NCBI RefSeq assembly: GCF_001273755.1
Contig: NZ_LGYA01000001.1
Span: 1-64,000 of the forward strand
DNA: 64,000 nt
From: Peribacillus butanolivorans
Lineage (GTDB): Bacteria > Bacillota > Bacilli > Bacillales > DSM-1321
Direction: 5' to 3'
Shown: one piece after another, positions 25,470-34,346 of the stretch
Numbering within the stretch: position 1 is the first letter of the stretch
Layout of the letters: every line of letters begins with the position of its first letter
Translations under genes and position numbers: made by a program
Notes under the pieces: generated by a model
What the model was told of the DNA's origin: nothing
The model's input: only the letters and a program-made list of their open reading frames with translations
Database searches by the model: none

Positions 25470-25498
25470 AATCCCTTCCTATTTAGGAAGGGATTTTT
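25470..25498 (+). terminator. Terminator after rocA
   Basis: AATCCCTTCC and GGAAGGGATT form a 10-bp stem with a 6-base loop, then TTTT. Confidence 0.88.
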
Positions 25499-25539
25499 GC
25501 AAGAATCGAGAACATTTGACTAATTTGACTGCCTTCTTG

Positions 25540-25587
25540 GAATTTCCCCGGAAATTTCGGCAACTTTCTCATATTTCCCGGAAAATA
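25540..25587. promoter_or_regulatory. Two similar palindromes upstream of gatC
   Basis: GAATTTCCCCGGAAATTTC (25540-25558) and ATATTTCCCGGAAAATA (25571-25587) share a TTTCC-CGGAAA core; their centres are about 30 bp apart. They lie 48-100 bp upstream of the gat promoter and look like paired operator sites for an unknown regulator. Confidence 0.35.
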
Positions 25588-25634
25588 CTTCTTTTTCTTT
25601 AAGAAATATTTGAATTTCGACAAGGTATCTCTTG

Positions 25635-25664
25635 TTGCTTTACTGTGCAATAGTTTGATATGAT
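25635..25664 (+). promoter_or_regulatory. Probable promoter of gatCAB
   Basis: TTGCTT (25635-25640), an 18-bp spacer and TATGAT (25659-25664), with TG one base before the -10 (extended -10). Confidence 0.55.
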
Positions 25665-25734
25665 TTAAACGATGATTTTATGGAGAAAAGCGACTATTTT
25701 AGTCGATTTGGATATTTTTTCGGAGGTGAAGAGA

Positions 25735-26025
25735 ATGTCACGAATTTCTATGGAACAAGTAAAACACGTTGCCCATTTGGCTCGTTTGGCAATTACGGAA
25801 GAAGAAGCAGAACAGTTTCAGAATCAGCTTGAACAAATGATTTCGTTTGCGGAGCAGTTGAATGAACTTGATACGGATCAGGTAAACCCGACTTCTCACG
25901 TTTTGGATATGAAAAATGTAATGCGCGAAGATGTTGCAAAACCAGGATTACCAGTAGAAGAAGTAGTTAAGAATGCACCGGATAGCAAAGAAGGATATAT
26001 CCGTGTACCAGCCATTATGGAATAA
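25735..26025 (+). CDS. gatC: Amidotransferase subunit GatC
   Basis: 96 residues, the same length as B. subtilis GatC. It stabilises GatA and clasps GatB in the Asp-tRNA(Asn)/Glu-tRNA(Gln) amidotransferase. [16 protein letters not shown] at the N-terminus and MREDVA near residue 63 are typical. ATG 25735 follows CGGAGGTGAAGAG; an upstream frame extension to 25672 covers this site and is rejected. Confidence 0.95.
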   Translation: MSRISMEQVKHVAHLARLAITEEEAEQFQNQLEQMISFAEQLNELDTDQVNPTSHVLDMKNVMREDVAKPGLPVEEVVKNAPDSKEGYIRVPAIME

Positions 26026-26037
26026 GGAGGGACAATG

Positions 26038-27498
26038 ATGTCGTTGTTCGAACAAAAAGTTTCCGAGCTTCATCAACGTTTACATAATAAAGAGATCAGC
26101 GTTACTGATCTTGTTAACGAATCGTATAAGCGAATCGGACAGGTAGAAGACAAGGTGAAGGCATTTTTGACATTAGATGAAGAAAACGCCCGCAACCAAG
26201 CAAAACAATTGGATGACCAATTAGTAAAAGGCGAGAGCCAAGGCGCCCTGTTTGGCATGCCAATCGGTGTGAAGGATAATATTGTTACTAAAAATTTACG
26301 GACAACTTGTGCGAGCAAAATTTTGGAGAACTTTGATCCAATCTATGATGCAACCGTTGTTCAAAAGCTACAGCAGGCAGAAACGGTGACAATTGGAAAA
26401 TTGAACATGGATGAATTTGCGATGGGTTCTTCAAATGAGAACTCAGCATATCAGGCAACACGCAATCCATGGAATACGGATTATGTACCAGGTGGCTCTT
26501 CAGGTGGTTCAGCTGCATCTGTCGCTTCTGGTGAAGTCTTATTCTCATTAGGTTCTGACACAGGTGGATCAATTCGCCAACCAGCTGCATACTGCGGAGT
26601 TGTCGGCTTAAAGCCTACATATGGACGGGTTTCCCGTTTCGGACTTGTAGCCTTTGCTTCTTCATTAGATCAAATCGGTCCGGTGACAAGAACGGTTGAA
26701 GATAATGCATACCTTCTTGAAGCGATTTCAGGCGTCGATCCAATGGATTCCACATCTGCTAACTTAGACGTACCGAATTTTGTGAATTCATTAACAGGCG
26801 ATGTTAAAGGGTTGAAAATTGCAGTTCCTAAAGAATACCTTGGTGAAGGTGTTGGGGAAGAAGCACGTAATTCTGTACTTGAAGCTTTAAAAGTATTAGA
26901 AGGACTTGGAGCTGTATGGGAAGAAGTTTCTCTGCCGCATTCCAAATATGCTCTAGCAGCTTACTATTTGCTTTCTTCATCAGAAGCATCGGCAAACCTT
27001 TCCCGTTTTGACGGCGTTCGCTTCGGTCACCGTACAGATAATGCAGAAACCTTAATTGATATGTACAAGCAAACTCGATCGGAAGGATTCGGTGACGAAG
27101 TAAAACGCCGTATCATGCTTGGAACTTTCTCCTTAAGCTCTGGTTATTATGATGCTTATTATAAAAAGGCTCAAAAAGTGCGTACATTGATCAAAAAAGA
27201 CTTTGAAGATGTATTTGAAAAATATGATGTAATCGTTGGACCGACAACACCTACACCAGCTTTCAAAATCGGTGAAAAAGTTGCCGATCCATTAACGATG
27301 TATGCGAATGATATTTTAACGATTCCTGTCAACCTTGCTGGCGTACCAGGTATTTCCGTACCTTGTGGTTTCGCTGCTAATGGTCTTCCGCTTGGTCTGC
27401 AAATGATCGGGAAGCATTTTGATGAAAGCACGATTTACCGCGCTGCTCACGCATTTGAGCAAGCAACAGATTTTCATAAACAATTTCCTAAGCTGTAA
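26038..27498 (+). CDS. gatA: Amidotransferase glutaminase subunit GatA
   Basis: 486 residues, amidase-signature enzyme that frees ammonia from glutamine for GatB. The catalytic triad Lys79 (GVKDN), Ser154 (PGGSSGGSA) and Ser178 ([10 protein letters not shown]) falls at the canonical positions. Two ATGs stand in tandem at 26035 and 26038; I prefer 26038 because AAGGAGG then has 7-base spacing and the product starts MSLF as in relatives. Confidence 0.96.
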   Translation: MSLFEQKVSELHQRLHNKEISVTDLVNESYKRIGQVEDKVKAFLTLDEENARNQAKQLDDQLVKGESQGALFGMPIGVKDNIVTKNLRTTCASKILENFDPIYDATVVQKLQQAETVTIGKLNMDEFAMGSSNENSAYQATRNPWNTDYVPGGSSGGSAASVASGEVLFSLGSDTGGSIRQPAAYCGVVGLKPTYGRVSRFGLVAFASSLDQIGPVTRTVEDNAYLLEAISGVDPMDSTSANLDVPNFVNSLTGDVKGLKIAVPKEYLGEGVGEEARNSVLEALKVLEGLGAVWEEVSLPHSKYALAAYYLLSSSEASANLSRFDGVRFGHRTDNAETLIDMYKQTRSEGFGDEVKRRIMLGTFSLSSGYYDAYYKKAQKVRTLIKKDFEDVFEKYDVIVGPTTPTPAFKIGEKVADPLTMYANDILTIPVNLAGVPGISVPCGFAANGLPLGLQMIGKHFDESTIYRAAHAFEQATDFHKQFPKL

Positions 27499-27510
27499 GG
27501 GGTGAAAAAA

Positions 27511-28938
27511 ATGGACTTTGAAACGGTAATTGGTCTAGAAGTACACGTAGAATTAAAAACAGATTCAAAAATTTTCTCATCGAGCCCGAACCAATTCGGT
27601 GCCTCTCCAAATAGCAATACGACTGTAATCGATCTTGGCTATCCAGGTGTATTGCCTGTCGTCAATAAAAAGGCTGTTGATTTTGCAATGAAAGCTGCTA
27701 TCGCGCTAAATTGTGAAGTGGCAGAAATCACGAAATTTGACCGGAAAAACTATTTTTATCCAGACAATCCGAAAGCTTACCAAATTTCTCAATTCGATCA
27801 GCCAATCGGTGAACATGGCTGGATTGAAATCGAAGTCGGTGGCAAGAAAAAGAAAATCGGCATTACACGTATTCATATGGAAGAAGATGCTGGTAAGCTG
27901 ACACATAAAGGGAACTATTCACTTTGTGATTACAACCGCCAAGGTACTCCGCTTGTTGAGATCGTATCCGAGCCGGATATCACGTCTCCTGAAGAAGCGT
28001 ATGCTTATCTGGAAAAATTGAAATCCATTATTCAATACACGGGTGTTTCCGATTGTAAAATGGAAGAAGGCTCACTTCGCTGTGATGCTAACATTTCCTT
28101 GAAACCAGTTGGTCAAAAAGAATTCGGTACGAAAACTGAATTGAAAAACTTGAACTCATTCAACTTCGTTCGTAAAGGGTTGGAGCATGAAGAAATCCGA
28201 CAAGCAGAGGTATTGAATGAAGGCGGCGTAATCGAACAGGAAACACGTCGTTTCGATGAAGCTACAGGTAGAACAGTTCTAATGCGTATTAAAGAAGGCT
28301 CTGATGATTACCGCTATTTCCCGGAACCAGATTTATTGACTATCCATATCGACGAAGAATGGAAAGCACGCATTACTGCGGAGATTCCAGAACTTCCAGA
28401 TGCACGAAAAAAACGTTACGTTGAAGAATTTGGTTTACCAGAGTATGATGCTGCTGTTTTAACGGTAACAAAAGAAATGGCTGATTTCTTTGAAGCAACA
28501 GTTGCTTCAGGTGCGGATGCGAAACTTGCATCGAACTGGATCATGGGTGAGGTTTCTGCTTTCTTAAACGCAGAAGGGAAAGAACTGCATGATGTTGCGT
28601 TGACTGCTGAATCATTGGCAGGGATGATCAAACTGATTGAAGATGGTACAATTTCTTCTAAAATCGCGAAAAAGGTATTCAAAGAGTTGATCGAAAACGG
28701 TGGTAACGCAGAAACGATCGTTAAGGAAAAAGGACTTGTCCAAATTTCTGACGAAGGTGCATTACGATCAGCGGTTGAAGAAGCTTTGAATAATAACCCG
28801 CAATCAATTGAAGATTTTAAAGCTGGTAAACAAAAAGCAATCGGCTTCCTTGTCGGACAAATTATGAAAGCGACAAAAGGCCAAGCTAATCCACAACTTG
28901 TTAATAAAATTTTGGTTGAAGAAATCAATAAACGTTAA
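27511..28938 (+). CDS. gatB: Amidotransferase kinase subunit GatB
   Basis: 475 residues; phosphorylates and amidates Glu-tRNA(Gln) or Asp-tRNA(Asn). The cradle domain motifs [26 protein letters not shown] and [17 protein letters not shown] are present, with a C-terminal YqeY-like tail ([17 protein letters not shown]). ATG 27511 follows AAGGGGTG; a GTG at 27502 overlaps it. The 12-base gap to gatA indicates one operon. Confidence 0.96.
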   Translation: MDFETVIGLEVHVELKTDSKIFSSSPNQFGASPNSNTTVIDLGYPGVLPVVNKKAVDFAMKAAIALNCEVAEITKFDRKNYFYPDNPKAYQISQFDQPIGEHGWIEIEVGGKKKKIGITRIHMEEDAGKLTHKGNYSLCDYNRQGTPLVEIVSEPDITSPEEAYAYLEKLKSIIQYTGVSDCKMEEGSLRCDANISLKPVGQKEFGTKTELKNLNSFNFVRKGLEHEEIRQAEVLNEGGVIEQETRRFDEATGRTVLMRIKEGSDDYRYFPEPDLLTIHIDEEWKARITAEIPELPDARKKRYVEEFGLPEYDAAVLTVTKEMADFFEATVASGADAKLASNWIMGEVSAFLNAEGKELHDVALTAESLAGMIKLIEDGTISSKIAKKVFKELIENGGNAETIVKEKGLVQISDEGALRSAVEEALNNNPQSIEDFKAGKQKAIGFLVGQIMKATKGQANPQLVNKILVEEINKR

Positions 28939-28944
28939 TAATTG

Positions 28945-28974
28945 ACCGTATCACTTTCTAAGTGATGCGGTTTT
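28945..28974 (+). terminator. Terminator after gatB
   Basis: ACCGTATCACTT and AAGTGATGCGGT pair (one G-T) around a 3-base loop, followed by TTT. Confidence 0.82.
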
Positions 28975-29048
28975 CATATGGTTATCAAAAGAGTTTTACG
29001 AGGAAATACTGGAACTTGTGAGTGAGAAATTAATTTTATATTTTTTTT

Positions 29049-29077
29049 GGAGTTATCTGTAGGGGTAACTCCTTTTT
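29049..29077 (+). terminator. Terminator-like hairpin before the sigma operon
   Basis: GGAGTTA (29049-29055) and TAACTCC (29066-29072) followed by TTTTT. It stands 45 bases before the sigma gene and could end read-through from gatB or act as an attenuator. Confidence 0.5.
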
Positions 29078-29121
29078 GTGTCGTCTATTATATGAATGCT
29101 TAAATGAAAGGGGGGAGAGAA

Positions 29122-29664
29122 GTGACAGATGAGTTAGTGGAGAAGGTGAGAGGTGGAAATGATCATGCTTTCCGGATATTGATAGAAACGTATAAGGAGA
29201 CGATTTTTAGAACCGTCTATTCCGTTTTACGCAATCAAAAGGATGCAGAAGATGTCACCCAGGAAGTCTTTATCAAAATCTATACTTCTCTTCCTCAATA
29301 TAAAAATCAAGGTTTCAAAACATGGATTACGCGTATTGCCGTCAATCATGCAATAGATTTGAAGAGAAAACGAGAAAGGCAAAAGGAAGAATCACATGAA
29401 GTACAGACTTCGGAAGCTCATTTAGGCCTATCTGATGATGTTGAGGCAGTATTTTTTCGAAATGAAAAACGAAAGCAAGTATTACGGAAGCTGAATGACC
29501 TTCCGGAGGGGTATCGGGACGTTGTGTATGGCTATTACATACAAGAAAAAACATTCCAGCAAATTGCAGAGGAACAGCAGATTCAAGTCAAATCTGTTGA
29601 GGTAAAGCTATATCGGGCAAGGAATTGGATGAGAAAACATTGGAAAGAGGAGGATTTTTCATGA
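29122..29664 (+). CDS. ECF-type RNA polymerase sigma factor
   Basis: 180 residues with sigma region 2 (residues about 10-80, QKDAEDVTQEVFIKIY and WITRIAVNHAIDLKRK) and region 4 (about 120-175, LNDLPEGYRDVVYGYYIQEKTFQQIAEE). Close to the SigX/SigV/SigM group in outline, but I cannot assign an orthologue. GTG 29122 follows GGGGGGAG; the in-frame ATG at 29104 lies upstream of that site. The stop overlaps the next gene, which encodes a zinc anti-sigma factor, so this is a classic sigma/anti-sigma pair. I looked for an autoregulatory ECF promoter (AAC with CGTC) and found none convincing. Confidence 0.9.
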   Translation: MTDELVEKVRGGNDHAFRILIETYKETIFRTVYSVLRNQKDAEDVTQEVFIKIYTSLPQYKNQGFKTWITRIAVNHAIDLKRKRERQKEESHEVQTSEAHLGLSDDVEAVFFRNEKRKQVLRKLNDLPEGYRDVVYGYYIQEKTFQQIAEEQQIQVKSVEVKLYRARNWMRKHWKEEDFS

Positions 29665-30128
29665 ACCATGTTTCTGAAGCAGGGTGGATTGCTTATTTGG
29701 CGGATGAAATGCCTGATAATCTAAAAATAGAATATGAAAATCATTTATACTCCTGTGACGAGTGTTTAACAGTCTATATGGAGGCGATGGAAAGAGCCGA
29801 ATCTAGTCTGCTCGTTGAAGAACTTGATATCGCAGATTCTGTTATGAGCTCGATTACTCAACTAAATGAAGTATCTTTTGAAGAGGTTAAGCAAATCAAA
29901 AAAGAAAAATCTCTTCGGACGATTACAAGACATTACCTGATTGCCGCTGGTTTTACGATTCTATTAATGGCGGCCGGAGTTTTTCAATCCCTGACTGAAT
30001 ACGTTGATTCTGTAGAATCCAGTACTGTAAAGGAAACTCAGACCTTAACCGATGGTCTTATTGATAAAACATTTAATTGGATGGACTCTATTGAAAAGAA
30101 AAATAAGGAGGGGTTTAGAAATGAATAA
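29661..30128 (+). CDS. Zinc-binding anti-sigma factor (ZAS type)
   Basis: 155 residues. The N-terminal part carries the ZAS motif HX3CX2C as His28, Cys32, Cys35 (HLYSCDEC), which in the family holds zinc and binds the cognate sigma factor. One transmembrane helix lies near residues 93-113 (YLIAAGFTILLMAAGVF), with an extracytoplasmic tail of about 40 residues. ATG 29661 overlaps the sigma stop (ATGA) and follows GAGGAGGA. It presumably holds the sigma factor at the membrane until an envelope signal appears. Confidence 0.88.
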   Translation: MNHVSEAGWIAYLADEMPDNLKIEYENHLYSCDECLTVYMEAMERAESSLLVEELDIADSVMSSITQLNEVSFEEVKQIKKEKSLRTITRHYLIAAGFTILLMAAGVFQSLTEYVDSVESSTVKETQTLTDGLIDKTFNWMDSIEKKNKEGFRNE

Positions 30129-31191
30129 AAGTCCGATATTAGCTTTTTTGTTATCATTTCTGCCGGGTTTTGGTCATTTTTACCTAGGTAGGAGATATAA
30201 AGGTTTATTTTATTTTCTAGCCACGCTTGGATTAGGGCTGGGAGGCTTTTTTCTTACATTGATTAGTCAAGTGGAAGCGTTTCTTGCCTTTTCCATTATA
30301 GGAATGGTGTTTTATATCATCAGTATATTTGACTTGGTAGTTACCTCTCTAAGAAATCCTAAAAGCGAAACGGATGCAGGCGGAATAGTGGATCAGCCGG
30401 AAGCAGAAAGATTCTATGTAATTGTCCTTTCATTCGTGCCTGGTCTCGGACATTTCCAGCTCGGCCTCATGAATCGGGGACTTATTTTTCTAATTGGCTT
30501 TTTAGGCCTTGGCATTATGGTGATATTCATCAGTGTGATGACACAAATGGAAGGTCTGCTAATATTCATGGCTTTATTGCCAGTTATCTGGATTTACAGC
30601 TTTTTTGATTCTGTTCAACAGCTGAATAAAAAGCAGAGGGGTGAGGAGCTTATTGATCGAACCGTGTTGGAAGATTTCGAAGAGAGACGGGAATCTGGGA
30701 AGAAGAGTAAATCGGTCGCGACTTTATTCGCCATTTTCCCTGGGGCAGGTCATTTATATTTAGGGCTGCAGAAACGCGGAATCCAATTGATGGCCGGCTT
30801 TTTATTCGCCATTTATATATTGGATTTACTCCGTTTAGGATTCTTCTTTTTCCTTATTCCGATCATCTGGTTTTACAGCTTTTTTGATGGATTACAAAAA
30901 GCGGCTAAAATGGAAGAGGGTCCTGTTGAAGATACGCCCATAATTTCGGGAATTGTCAATCAGCAAAAATGGATAGGCCTTGGTTTGGTGGGTCTAGGAA
31001 TTTATTTCTTGGCAAGTAACATTATCGTTCCGGCAATTGCACCTCATTTAGATGAATGGGTTGGAAGCAACTTAGAATATTGGTTTAGAGATTATTTTCA
31101 AAAAGGACTCGTGTGTATCCTTCTTATAGGTGGAGGAATAAAATTGTTAGCTGGAAGTAAAAAAACGAGAGACAAGGAGGAGACAAAATGA
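30121..31191 (+). CDS. Triple TM2-like repeat membrane protein
   Basis: 356 residues, highly hydrophobic. Three TM2-like units each begin with PGxGHxxLGxxxRG: residues 15-28 (PGFGHFYLGRRYKG), 107-120 and 207-220, the last two exactly 100 residues apart, and each ends with a (Y/S)xFFD-type segment (near 71, 163, 256). Two more helices follow near 290 and 340. The start lies in the anti-sigma gene with AAGGAGGGG before it (8-base overlap). Cotranscription with a sigma/anti-sigma pair suggests a membrane stress role; this is inference. Confidence 0.8.
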   Translation: MNKSPILAFLLSFLPGFGHFYLGRRYKGLFYFLATLGLGLGGFFLTLISQVEAFLAFSIIGMVFYIISIFDLVVTSLRNPKSETDAGGIVDQPEAERFYVIVLSFVPGLGHFQLGLMNRGLIFLIGFLGLGIMVIFISVMTQMEGLLIFMALLPVIWIYSFFDSVQQLNKKQRGEELIDRTVLEDFEERRESGKKSKSVATLFAIFPGAGHLYLGLQKRGIQLMAGFLFAIYILDLLRLGFFFFLIPIIWFYSFFDGLQKAAKMEEGPVEDTPIISGIVNQQKWIGLGLVGLGIYFLASNIIVPAIAPHLDEWVGSNLEYWFRDYFQKGLVCILLIGGGIKLLAGSKKTRDKEETK

Positions 31192-32117
31192 GAACATGGA
31201 GAGTCGGAACAATTTCAATGGGAGTCTCTCTGGTTGGTTTAGGTATGATTTTACTGATTTCTCAAATTGCAAATATGAATATGACGACGATTCTTCTTTC
31301 TTGGTGGCCGTTACTTTTCATTATTTTGGGAGTGGAAATTCTCTTCTATATCTATTTTTCCAGAAAAGAAAGTTCCTTTGTAAAATATGATATTCTTAGT
31401 ATTCTTTTCGTAGGATTGCTTGGAACGACGGGAATTGTTTTAATTCTGCTGACATCAAGTGGAATAATGGATCAAGTCAGGGCAGCCGTGCAAAGCGAAG
31501 AAAAAACAGTGAATTTACCTGGGTTCAATGAAAAGGCTGGAAAAGACATTCATAGGGTCGTTCTAGATTCTGGATCATACCCATTGACGGTTGAAAGTGG
31601 GACCGATGAAGAAGTTTCTATATTCGGGACGTATGATGAGCATGTAACAGTAGATGCTGAATCCCTGTTGAAAAAGACGGAAGATTATTTAATGGTTGAG
31701 AGAAACGGTGATACACTTTATATCAGCTTCAAGGATTTACCGGTTCAAAATAGCCTTTTAGGCGGAGGCAGGACGAATCTCAAGGCTACTCTTATTATCC
31801 CTGCTGAATTATCATTAGAGATTAATGGACAAAGCACGGATCTTGTCTTAAAGCCAAGACAGCTTTTAAGTAATTGGAGTGTAAAAGATAGCGGCTACCT
31901 AAGTGTATACCTTCAAGAAAATAGTGATATCAAGATTGAAGCAAAAGGTGTCGAGGAGCTCGAGGGGCCTGAAAATAGCTGGAAAACGACCGAGATAAAA
32001 GAAGAAGACACGAATGAAGAAGGCACTGAAAAAAAGAATGGTACACTAAAGTCTGGAAAAGGGAATCATATCTTAACTGTCTTCGATACGTATAAAGTGA
32101 ATGTTCATTACCCATAA
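31188..32117 (+). CDS. LiaF/DUF5668-like membrane protein
   Basis: 309 residues. The N-terminal half has about three hydrophobic helices (MGVSLVGLGMILLI, WWPLLFIILGVEILFYIYF, ILSILFVGLLGTTGIVLILL), the pattern of LiaI/LiaF-type TM domains. From about residue 110 an extracytoplasmic beta-rich domain resembles the LiaF C-terminal or DUF4097 adhesin-like folds. The C-terminal part has an acidic EEDTNEEGTEKKNG linker. It overlaps the upstream gene by 4 bases and closes the four-gene sigma operon. LiaF proteins repress envelope stress two-component systems, so a sensory role is plausible. Confidence 0.72.
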   Translation: MRTWRVGTISMGVSLVGLGMILLISQIANMNMTTILLSWWPLLFIILGVEILFYIYFSRKESSFVKYDILSILFVGLLGTTGIVLILLTSSGIMDQVRAAVQSEEKTVNLPGFNEKAGKDIHRVVLDSGSYPLTVESGTDEEVSIFGTYDEHVTVDAESLLKKTEDYLMVERNGDTLYISFKDLPVQNSLLGGGRTNLKATLIIPAELSLEINGQSTDLVLKPRQLLSNWSVKDSGYLSVYLQENSDIKIEAKGVEELEGPENSWKTTEIKEEDTNEEGTEKKNGTLKSGKGNHILTVFDTYKVNVHYP

Positions 32118-32201
32118 TTTTAAACCATTTACTAGAATAAAATTGTAAAAAGCTTTATAATTTCTCTGATAAGATTTCTGGAAAAAAGCATATAAAGAAA
32201 T

Positions 32202-32228
32202 GGGCCGAAATGCGGTCCTCTTTTTTTT
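32202..32228 (+). terminator. Terminator of the ECF sigma operon
   Basis: GGGCCG and CGGTCC (one G-T) followed by TCTTTTTTTT. Confidence 0.78.
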
Positions 32229-32301
32229 CGAATATTGCTTTTCATGTAGTGAACGATTAATATGTAATTTATGGAATCAATTTGTATAAGGATGATGGGA
32301 A

Positions 32302-33216
32302 ATGAAAAGAGCAAGGTTGATTTACAACCCGACATCAGGCCGGGAAGCCATTAAGAAGAGTTTACCAGGGGTGCTTGCAAAGCTTGAAGCAGCTGGATAT
32401 GAGGCTTCTACACATGCGACGACCGGTGCTGGTGATGCAACGAATGCAGCTAAAATTGCCATTGAACGCGGCTATGATATTGTCATTGCAGCAGGAGGCG
32501 ACGGAACGATTTATGAGGTTGTTAATGGACTGGCCACTGCAGAAAAACGCCCAAAACTAGGAATTATTCCGACAGGAACGACGAATGATTTCGCGCGGGC
32601 ACTGCATTTACCGAAGTCAATCGAAGGGGCAGCTGATATTATTGCCAGTGGGCATACGATGCCAATCGATATTGGAAAAATGAATGATAAATATTTCATC
32701 AATATTGCTGGTGGGGGTCGATTGACTGAATTGACCTACGACGTGCCAATCAAGCTGAAAACAATGCTTGGGCAGCTAGCTTACTACATTAAAGGGATTG
32801 AAATGCTACCTTCTATCAAGCCGACAGAAGTTTCAATCGAATATGATGGAAAGCTTTTCGAAGGCGAGATTATGCTATTTTTAGTCGCCAATACAAATTC
32901 GGTCGGTGGCTTCGAAAAACTCGCACCAGACGCATCCCTAAATGACGGCATGTTCACGTTACTTATTTTGAAAAAGGCAAATCTTGCTGATATTGTCCGA
33001 GTCGTAACTTTGGCAATGCGCGGTGAACATATACATGACAAAAATGTCATTTATGAAAAAGCGAATCGGATCAAAGTAACTGCAAAAAAAGACATGATGC
33101 TTAATTTGGACGGGGAATTTGGTGGCATGGCCCCAGCTGAATTCGTAAACCAGTACCGTCATTTTGATGTATTCATCCCGGAAGGAATATTGCCGGACGA
33201 TCCAACAAATAAATAA
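32302..33216 (+). CDS. dagK: Diacylglycerol kinase DagK
   Basis: 304 residues, DagK/LCB5 soluble lipid kinase. It phosphorylates diacylglycerol released during lipoteichoic acid synthesis back to phosphatidic acid. Motifs: IYNPTSGR at the N-terminus, the nucleotide loop AAGGDGT at residues 63-69 and PTGTTNDFARAL. The place between gatCAB and rlmCD matches B. subtilis dagK (yerQ). Confidence 0.93.
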   Translation: MKRARLIYNPTSGREAIKKSLPGVLAKLEAAGYEASTHATTGAGDATNAAKIAIERGYDIVIAAGGDGTIYEVVNGLATAEKRPKLGIIPTGTTNDFARALHLPKSIEGAADIIASGHTMPIDIGKMNDKYFINIAGGGRLTELTYDVPIKLKTMLGQLAYYIKGIEMLPSIKPTEVSIEYDGKLFEGEIMLFLVANTNSVGGFEKLAPDASLNDGMFTLLILKKANLADIVRVVTLAMRGEHIHDKNVIYEKANRIKVTAKKDMMLNLDGEFGGMAPAEFVNQYRHFDVFIPEGILPDDPTNK

Positions 33217-33223
33217 TGAAAAG

Positions 33224-33256
33224 AAGGTCACTAAAATGGGTGGCCTTTTCCTTTTA
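33224..33256 (+). terminator. Terminator after dagK
   Basis: AAGGTCAC and GTGGCCTT (one G-T), then TTCCTTTT. Confidence 0.72.
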
Positions 33257-33285
33257 ATTTAAATCTAGTAAGGAGATTAGGTAAC

Positions 33286-33861
33286 GTGTACATCAGAAGA
33301 GCGACACCAGAAGACGCAGAAAAGGCAGCAGTATTAACACGACTTGCGATAAAGGAAATTGCCGAGGAGTTAACTGGCGAAACAGATGAAGAAACAATAC
33401 TCGCCGTTCTTGCCGATTTTTTTAGAAAAAGTGGAAATCGAATCAGCTATGAAAATACCTTCGTTAGTGAACATAATGGGGAAGTATCTGGACTGATCAT
33501 TGCCTATCATGGAAAAGATGCTAAAGGGTTAGATGAACCAATAGTTGAACGATTACGGCGGAAAATGAAAGATTCGAGTATTACACTCGACAAGGAAGCA
33601 GAGAGTGATGACTTTTATCTGGATACATTATGTGTTGACCCGCATTTTCAAGGGAAAGGAATTGGAAGTGCACTGATTCAATATGTTGAGGAGTATGCTA
33701 AGGAAAAAGGCTACCCAAGGGTTTCTTTAGTCGTTGAAGATGTGAATGAAGGGGCAAATCGTCTCTATAACAGGTTAGGATATAAAAAAATAAAAACCAT
33801 TATGATAAGTGGCTATGAATTTGGATATATGGTGAAAAAATTAGAAGAACCCCTTGTTTAA
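33286..33861 (+). CDS. GNAT family N-acetyltransferase
   Basis: 191 residues. The acetyl-CoA binding motif A is clear: LDTLCVDPHFQGKGIGSAL near residues 108-128, followed by VNEGANRLYNRLGYK near 150-164. The substrate cannot be predicted. GTG 33286 follows AAGGAGATT. Flanked by terminators, so probably monocistronic. Confidence 0.85.
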   Translation: MYIRRATPEDAEKAAVLTRLAIKEIAEELTGETDEETILAVLADFFRKSGNRISYENTFVSEHNGEVSGLIIAYHGKDAKGLDEPIVERLRRKMKDSSITLDKEAESDDFYLDTLCVDPHFQGKGIGSALIQYVEEYAKEKGYPRVSLVVEDVNEGANRLYNRLGYKKIKTIMISGYEFGYMVKKLEEPLV

Positions 33862-33876
33862 CAGGGGGTCCTTTTT
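33849..33876 (+). terminator. Terminator overlapping the GNAT stop codon
   Basis: ACCCCTTGTT and AACAGGGGGT, then CCTTTTT. The stop codon TAA (33859-33861) forms the loop. Confidence 0.8.
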
Positions 33877-33939
33877 ACGTGTGTTTTTGATATATCACTT
33901 CTTCCACCATTCATTGAACTTTTCTTAGTGGAATGGGAT

Positions 33940-34158
33940 CTACATTTGCTGTCCGTTCATCGCAGCCCAATCAGCATAAACTCCGGTTCCGTTGCAGCCG
34001 GGACAGTCGTGTATATCGGAAAAATGATATTCCGTTGGTACGAAAGAGCTGTATCCTCGCCCATAACAATCCGGACAGAGGCCCTTTTCTTCCATGCTTA
34101 CTCGATGTTTTTCTAGCCTGTTTGCATTCCAGGCAGATATAGAGTTAAACAAACCCAT
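33940..34158 (-). CDS. Small DnaJ-type zinc-finger protein
   Basis: 72 residues with two CxxCxGxG units, CPDCYGRG (residues 28-35) and CPGCNGTG (residues 52-59), the zinc-binding pattern of the DnaJ Cys-rich domain; one pair of units can make one zinc centre. No J domain. AGGTG stands 6 bases before the ATG. Opposite strand to its neighbours. Function unknown; a chaperone-like or assembly role is possible. Confidence 0.72.
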   Translation of the reverse strand: MGLFNSISAWNANRLEKHRVSMEEKGLCPDCYGRGYSSFVPTEYHFSDIHDCPGCNGTGVYADWAAMNGQQM

Positions 34159-34346
34159 TTCTTCACCTCATCTATTTTTCCTTATTTTTCTTTTTTTACC
34201 TCGATTTTATACATGGAACTATGAAAAAACATAATTCCTTCTACTATTATTTTATGAAAACCAATGTAAATTGGTGAGTCGTTTTGTGGCAAGGCTCTGA
34301 ATGTGGTAAAATACAGGCTAGCTTATAAAAGAAAAGAGAAGATGAT

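Noticed and set aside
28416..28928. 170-codon frame on the minus strand inside gatB
   Set aside because: Shadow of a well-supported gene; composition reflects the antisense of gatB codons.
29055..29090. ECF promoter (GTAAC with CGTC) before the sigma gene
   Set aside because: The spacer is only about 12 bases, and the GTAAC is part of the terminator-like hairpin.
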